Assembly: GCA_963691655.1 (NCBI GenBank)
Contig: OY829326.1
Location: forward strand, 109,589,388 to 109,653,387
Direction: 5' to 3'
Source of the DNA: Toxonevra muliebris
Lineage: Eukaryota; Arthropoda; Insecta; Diptera; Pallopteridae
Length of the DNA stretch: 64,000 nt
Made by a program: the position numbers and the translations under genes. Numbering within the stretch: the stretch's first letter is position 1; each line of letters starts with the position of its first letter. Positions 58,510 to 64,000 of the stretch are shown piece by piece. The notes under the pieces were generated by a model, which did no database searches, had not been told where the DNA came from, and worked only from the letters and a program-made list of their open reading frames with translations.

Positions 58510-59716
58510 AAGGGGAGTGAGGTTAAATACTTTAAGATTGGTTTTTGAGTTTATAAATGTAAAATAAGTATAAAAAATATATTTTTTAAACAAAAACTTA
58601 AATTCACACATCAATTGAAAGGTTATAATAGTAACTTTAAGAAAAATAAAAGCTTTATTTATTTGGTTGGTGCGTATGCGAAAGATCGCTGACTTAAATC
58701 CAGCGATTAAACTTTGCACATCACTTCGGGACATTTCAGATGACACAGTAGTCCACTTTTTCTGCAGCTGTTTCTCATTTTAGACCACTTGCTTCGTTTT
58801 TAGCAATTTTCTATTCATTATATTTTTCTATCGACCGAAGTTCTGGGCAATTTGGGGGATTGGCATCTTTTAGAACAATTTGTACCCCTTTCTCTTTATA
58901 CCACGTCATTGCCGTTTTTCCGTAATGGCAAGTTGCTAAATATGGCGAGCAGAGGACAGGAGCCTTGTGAAGACGTACCATTGGCCGTAGACGTTTTTGT
59001 AAGCACTCTTCTACGTAAATTTTTTGGTTGATGGTACCAGTAGTGACAAAAACTGCACCTTTTGTGCCGCATTGTCAAATTGCTTGTCAAACCAAATATT
59101 TCTTCGCAAACTTGTTCACTTTCTATAGCTTAAATTTTTCTCTTTTTTGAAGTGTAAAATAGTTGACCAGGAAGCTGATTAAAGTCTGCTTTGACATACG
59201 TTTCGTCGTCCATGATCATGCAATCAAAATTATGTACAATTTTGTAGTACAGCTTTTGTGCGCGAGTTTTTGCTATTGCATTTTTTTTTTGTCATTCCGG
59301 TTCGGGGGTAGCGGAATTTTATACATCTTAAGTCCTTTTACTCTGCATACTTTTTGAACATATCCGGGTGACATATGTACTTTTTTAGCAACATCTCTGA
59401 TGGAAAGGCCAGGATTTCTTTGAAACAAGTTTTTCACTTTCTTTGCTTTTTCCTCTGAGATGAACCCCTTCTTTTGCCCACTTCCAATTCCCCTTTCGGT
59501 AGTTAGTCGTTCACTAAAGTTTTTAAGCACTAAAGTTACCGTAGATTTTGCATATTTTAAACTTTTGGTAATGGCTTTATGTGACATATGTGGAAAATCT
59601 TGATTTTTGCTCACAATTATATCGCGCGTGCTCGATTTCGATGAACTTATTTTGCGTAATGTAAAAAATCAGAAAAAATAATGATGTAGAAATGTAAAAC
59701 GGAAAATTCGGACGTG
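58510..59716 (-). pseudogene. Second DD37E transposon copy, decayed
   Basis: Minus strand. The N-terminal frame (59614-59273) has the two helix-turn-helix regions (HKAITKSLKYAKSTVTLVL; LSIRDVAKKVHMSPGYVQKV). Downstream, in broken frames, come IMDDETYVKADFNQLPGQ (first Asp kept), SPYLATCHYGK (second catalytic Asp replaced by Tyr) and PPNCPELRSIEKYNE (Glu kept). The C-terminus SSEMSRSDVQSLIAGFKSAI is at 58746-58640. GGGGAGTGAGGTTAAATAC (58512) resembles the AGGAGTGAGATC end of the copy at 19871. No matching right terminus was found; the copy abuts a mariner. Confidence 0.8.
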
Positions 59717-60628
59717 AACGGAAGTGCTGTTCAGCCAGGCCATGTGTCATCGATCGGAACAAGTGGTAAACAGAAGGAACAATGTCTGGAGAATACGGCG
59801 GGTGGGGTAGCACTTCCCATTTCAGCGTTTCCAAGTATGTTTCTACTTGCCTTGCACCATGCGGCCGAGCATTGTCGTGCTGAAGAATAACTTCGTCGTG
59901 TCTATTCTCATATTCTGGCCTCTTACCCTTTAATGCTCGGCTCAAACGCATCAATTGTAGTCGGTAGCGGTCGCCAGTGATCATTTCATTCGGTTTCAAC
60001 AGCACATAATACACGACACCTTTCATATCCCACCAAATACACAGCATGAGCTTGAATCCATGGATGTTCGGCTTTGCCGTTGATATTGATGCATGTCCGG
60101 GCGGCCACCATGATTTTTTACGCTTTGGGTTATCGTAACGTATTCACTTTTCCACCGCCACGACAATACGATTCAGAAAACCCTTTCTTTTCTGTCGTTC
60201 AGTTCAGCAGTTCACGTGTGAAAAATCGTCGTTCGACGTCTCTCGGCTTCAATTCGTACTGCACCCAATTTCCTTGCTTTTAAATCATTCCCAATGCTTT
60301 TAATCGTTTAGAAATGGTTGATGATCAACTCCTAAAGATTCTGCAAGTTCTTCTGGCGTTTGACATTCATCTTCTTTGAGTAATGCCTTCAATTCTTCAT
60401 CTTCGAATTTTTTCGGGCCGCCTGAACGTTCCCTGTCTTCAGCATCAAAATCACCACTTTTGAAACGGGCATACCACACCTGACACATTCTAACGTCTAT
60501 AGCACAGTCAGGATAAGCTTCAGTGCTTCAGTGAGTAAACGATGTGCTTCAGTTGCGTTTTTCTTTAAATGGAAGAAGCAAATTAAAACTTCCCGCAAAT
60601 GTTGTTTTGTTGGCACGAAATTGGACAT
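59717..60628 (-). pseudogene. mariner transposase, frameshifted and mutated
   Basis: Starts at ATG 60628 (MSNFVPTKQ). A short duplication (CACTGAAG twice, near 60520-60535) shifts frame. The frame 60488-60300 carries VWYARFKSGDFDAEDRE and LKEDECQTPEELAESL (second DNA-binding half), then stops. At the first catalytic site the usual GDEKW is AVEK followed by a stop. The last frame (60047 on) has LCIWWDMKGVVYYVLL, VILQHDNARPHGA (second Asp kept) and SPDIVPSVYHLF, where the third Asp is Val. Two of three catalytic residues are lost. Inactive. Confidence 0.88.
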
Positions 60629-60800
60629 TTTCAGCTATAGTAAAACACTTTTGTAAAATTATGAAAATTTTTTGACAGATCAATTCTTATAGTATTTTTG
60701 GCGCTCTTCGAGATAGAATAGCTGTCAATGTCAAAAAAATGGCGCGTATGACAGATATGAAGTTAGTCACAATTACGAGTTTACACATTCATACTCCCAA
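59717..60800 (-). mobile_element. mariner, 3'-truncated
   Basis: The right terminal repeat (inverted, TTGGGAGTATGAATGTGTAA) ends at 60800 beside TA (60801-60802) and matches the deleted mariner at 33096-33681. The other end is missing. Sequence switches at about 59717, after AEQHFRS, to the DD37E copy. Confidence 0.85.
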
Positions 60801-60802
60801 TA

Positions 60803-62770
60803 CTTAAAAAAATATGTAAAAAATATATTTTTTTCAACTTTTCAGCAAAGTAGGAATTTTTTTCCATAATTTTACTATTGTTTCCTATACTAGAATGGCT
60901 TTTGAATGGCTTTCTGTTAAAATATCCCTTTTTAGTACATCATTTCATATCCTTCCATGAAGTTAGATAAAAATAACTTAAACTTTTCCTTGCCAAGAAC
61001 CCTTGAATATCCTGGTATATTTGGTCTGTCAAATACAACCAAAATTCATTTTACATATAAAAATTATATTTTTGTTTCTGCCTACATAGTAAAAGAGGAT
61101 TACTTTATGGCAAGAATATAAAATTCTTATTGCGTACAAATACAGAATTATAAGTACACGCGAGTTCGATTCGAAAAGATTTTCAAAGAAACAATTTCCG
61201 ATATAAAATTTATTGTAAGACTGACAGTGAGACAAGTGTTCGGTCAGTTTCCTAATATTCGGCCTAAATCGAAACCGACGGCATATTAGACTGTGCAAAA
61301 GCAAAAATTTAACCGTCAATTTCACATGTAATCTAAAAAAAATTTGGGATCGCTGAGATCAAGTTACTTCATCTTGTCAAATTATCGAAATAATGATTGT
61401 AACTAGAATTATATAATTACCTAATAATTTTTTAGATTTTGAGAAATAAATGAAGGATTTGTTTTTACGCTTTGTTCTATTTTTGGTTATAGTGTATATT
61501 TGATCCTTGCCATAAAAATCATCATAAAATTATTGAAGGTATAAAATTTAATAGTTCCTTTGATTTTTAAGAAGAAACTTCACAAGTTTTATTTTATATG
61601 AAAAATATTACAAATTTACAAAAGTTTGTAATTTTTGAACTGTCCGAAATTAAGTGCACAAATTAGCAATTTAAGAGTTTTCATGCGAATTAATTTTTTT
61701 ATTCCTTTGAGCCGTAGCATTACTTGGCTTTTTGTCATTTTTGCGTTGAAGAAATATAAAATTTAGCTAATGCTCATCATTTATTTGACTGCGATGACAA
61801 ATTCTATGAATTTTCACATTACTTTATTTTTGGCGTAAACCATTAATCGACAGCTTAGACAACCACCTCTTTAATTCAGCACATTCGTTATATATATTCA
61901 GGACAAGTACGTAACAATGACGCAAACCATTAGCGCTGAATAAGCTAAATACGCTGAATTGCTGACTTGTTTATTAGAGACGCAAACCAACATGTACTCA
62001 ACTTCACCACACTTATGGTGAAATTTTACCATTAAATTGTATATAGTCCCAAAATAGGGAATAAATATTACCATTGCCGATTCTGTTCAGTTCATATTCA
62101 CAACTCCTTCGAATAAGCAAACATATGTATAAGTTTATAATTTTGTATTTGTAAAAAAATAATATATATACCTATGCATTATATTTATATGTGAAAATTA
62201 AGGTAGAGTGAGGAACAGATTTTTTGTTTTTTGGGTTGAATGCAAACCTCGATCGATTGAAAACTGCCAAATGTAAGGTGAGTGATAGTGAGATTTTAGA
62301 TGACTCTCCCTCAAAGCATGTATGCTACTTTTTCCGCTTGTCCGTCTCTTTTAGTATTATACCATTGGGAGAATTTAGACTTAATAGTTTAGATTTTCAA
62401 TTTCTCCAGAGCAGCTTGACTGTTAGAATAAACATTTTTTCGCAGATCAGTTTGAAAAACTCTGCAACTATTAAAGAGTTAAAAAGATTTTTATTTATTG
62501 CATATGTCAGGGCACAATAAACGCTGAATTTTCGCTAATTTCAGTTTTGGAACCGTCAATAAAGATGCTCTGCTCCACCAGAATCTTGAAGCCAGAATTC
62601 TCATGATGGAAATTAAATTAAAAATCTTCGGTAGAAATATTTTCAACATTAACAATGCTACTATGCTACTATGTTCGAGCGGGCCAACCTTGAAACTATT
62701 ACAGTATTATGCGAATTATTGTGAACACAAGTGATAATTTGAATAAACCAACATTTAATATTCAGAGACG
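60803..62770. other. Intergenic, no gene seen
   Basis: A/T-rich. GACGCAAACC words recur near 61920 and 61980, and CGCTGAATT near 61953 and 62522. The ORFs show no recognisable similarity. Confidence 0.5.
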
Positions 62771-62779
62771 AAGAAAAAA

Positions 62780-63090
62780 AGGAAAACAATTCAATTTAAA
62801 AATTTCTTCCCTTGGCTTTAATAATTTCTTCAACACGTTTTGGCATAGAATAAACAAGTTTTTTACAGTTTTCTGATAATTTCTGGTCTCGAAACCATCA
62901 GCCTTAATCAGTTTGGTTTTTGTTATGAAAACTATTTTACGAAGTCTTGCTTTTACAATAGCCCACAGATTTTCAATCGAGTGAGTTTCCTCGTCATTCA
63001 AGGTATGATATCAATTTGTTCTTCAAATATTTCATCATGACCATAGACAAGTGACATGGAGCCGAATCTTGTTGAAAAACTGCTGCATCA
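62780..63090 (-). pseudogene. Tc1-like transposase C-terminal remnant
   Basis: Minus strand: FDAAVFQQDSAPCHLS (second catalytic Asp, about 63090-63045), then a frameshift/deletion, then HSIENLWAIVKARLRK (third-residue Glu, frame from 63001) and FITKTKLI. The usual proline-rich SPDLNP stretch between them is missing. Only about 100 residues remain. Confidence 0.75.
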
Positions 63091-63109
63091 AATTTTCTTA
63101 GTTAAGCTT

Positions 63110-63540
63110 CCAAAATTCAGACCGAATTCGGACTTAAATTCTGACCAAAAACTAGTATCAAAATCATGCCAATTTCGACCATAACTCAAACAAAAAGTTA
63201 GAGTAAAACTGAGGCTAAAAGGAGACCGAATACAAATTAAAAGCAAATCAAAATTAAGATCAGAAATCATGTCAAACGCTGAGTAAACGCTGGTCTGAGC
63301 AAAGTTTGGACCACAATTTCGATTAAGAGTTACACCGAAACTCAGACCAGAAGAATCTCAAATACAGACCGAAAGGAAATCAAAACTTTAACCAAACACC
63401 AAATCAAAACAAAATTCTGACATACAATCAAGCCAGAATTCAGATCAAAAACGGACAAAAACGGGAAAGTTAAATCAAATATCAGACTGAAATTCAGTGC
63501 ACAATTCAAACCAAAAATTAGACCAATATCAAGTTTTTTA
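63110..63540. repeat. Cryptic CAGACCAAAAATT repeat
   Basis: Degenerate phrases such as AATTCAGACCGAATT, CTGACCAAAAACTAG and CAAACCAAAAATTAGACC recur every 12-20 bp without a fixed period. Confidence 0.6.
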
Positions 63541-64000
63541 AAAGTAAGACATCTATAAACTGGCGCTGAAATTGTAGGTTAAATGTAGTCCTAGCGTATT
63601 TAATAACCAGTTGCACTGTAACGTGCATCCTACTGTCACGTCCAGCATGGCGGCTAATTCGATATTTTACTTTTAATCCTAAATTTCTTCGATTGTTGAA
63701 AGTAAACGCTTTCGTTTTTTTTTTTTGGAAAAATCTAAATATTTTAGAGCTTTCTCAAAAATCATTGTTTACTGCAAATATACTAGGGTAGAAGGGGGAG
63801 CATGCGTCACTGGGGCACATTTGCCACCCCTCCTTATCTTCTAATTTAAGAAAGTTTTATAATTGAAACAATCAATAATTTGTGCTTTTATCGATCATCT
63901 TTCATCCCTTCTACTTTGACAGTTGAGCTTTGTAAGTGATCGTGGGCAGACGTGATTTTCTGTTTTTCGGGTGGTTGCAAAAATATTTGATAGTAAGTAA
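63541..64000. other. Window end, possible MITE terminus
   Basis: From about 63787, GGTAGAAGGGGGAGCATGCG and CTGGGGCACATTTGCCACCC resemble the G/C-rich patch near 21625. No gene. Confidence 0.35.

Overview
The window looks like gene-poor, A+T-rich nuclear DNA from an insect, most likely a higher fly (Brachycera, possibly Tephritidae or a calyptrate). The reasons are the transposon mix (an intact Bel/Pao element, maT, mariner, DD37E, LOA/R1-like and Jockey/CR1-like LINEs, Copia), a tRNA-derived SINE with a GGTTAGGTTAGG end, and long (CA)n, (TA)n and TATG microsatellites. I found no convincing exon of a host gene. Essentially every reading frame with recognisable protein similarity belongs to a mobile element. 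Family calls rest on motifs read by eye, since no search was possible.

Layout. 1-1.5 kb: two nested TTAA-flanked piggyBac-type MITEs, with a LINE tail inside the inner one. 1.65-11.1 kb: a complete, apparently young Bel/Pao LTR retrotransposon (476-bp LTRs with one mismatch, ACTTT target duplication, a 1778-aa Gag-Pol). It also carries a second zinc-knuckle ORF that appears to be reached only by a 6.7-kb splice. 11.25-12.85 kb: a TTAA MITE, then an intact 1251-bp maT (DD37D) transposon. 14.9-16.8 kb: two LINE fragments placed end to end. 18.0-21.6 kb: a TTAA-bounded element holding a DD37E transposon spoiled by two nonsense codons. 24.9-25.4 kb: one SINE inserted into another. 28 kb: LINE tail. 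30.0 kb: TA-flanked MITE. 30.5-35.8 kb: degenerate short-period repeats split by a LINE that itself carries an internally deleted mariner. 39.0-39.75 kb: a 7-bp (ACCAAAG)n array. 41.8-43.0 kb: decayed LINE split by a 190-bp hairpin MITE. 43.4-44.9 kb: Copia relic. 47.5-49.5 kb: a dispersed GTAACGTTACTAACG motif. 52.9-53.2 kb: full-length SINE. 53.2-56.1 kb: element-like block with palindrome-rich ends. 56.7 kb: another TTAA MITE. 58.5-60.8 kb: degraded DD37E next to degraded mariner. 62.8-63.1 kb: Tc1 remnant, followed by a cryptic repeat.

The most interesting system is the Bel/Pao element. A 5' exon (ATG TCA CA, then GTAAGT) in the long leader joins in frame to a GC-rich downstream ORF (acceptor ...TTACAG at 10063). 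That ORF is a paralogue of the zinc-knuckle part of the element's own Gag. Unspliced RNA would give Gag-Pol and spliced RNA a small nucleic-acid-binding protein.
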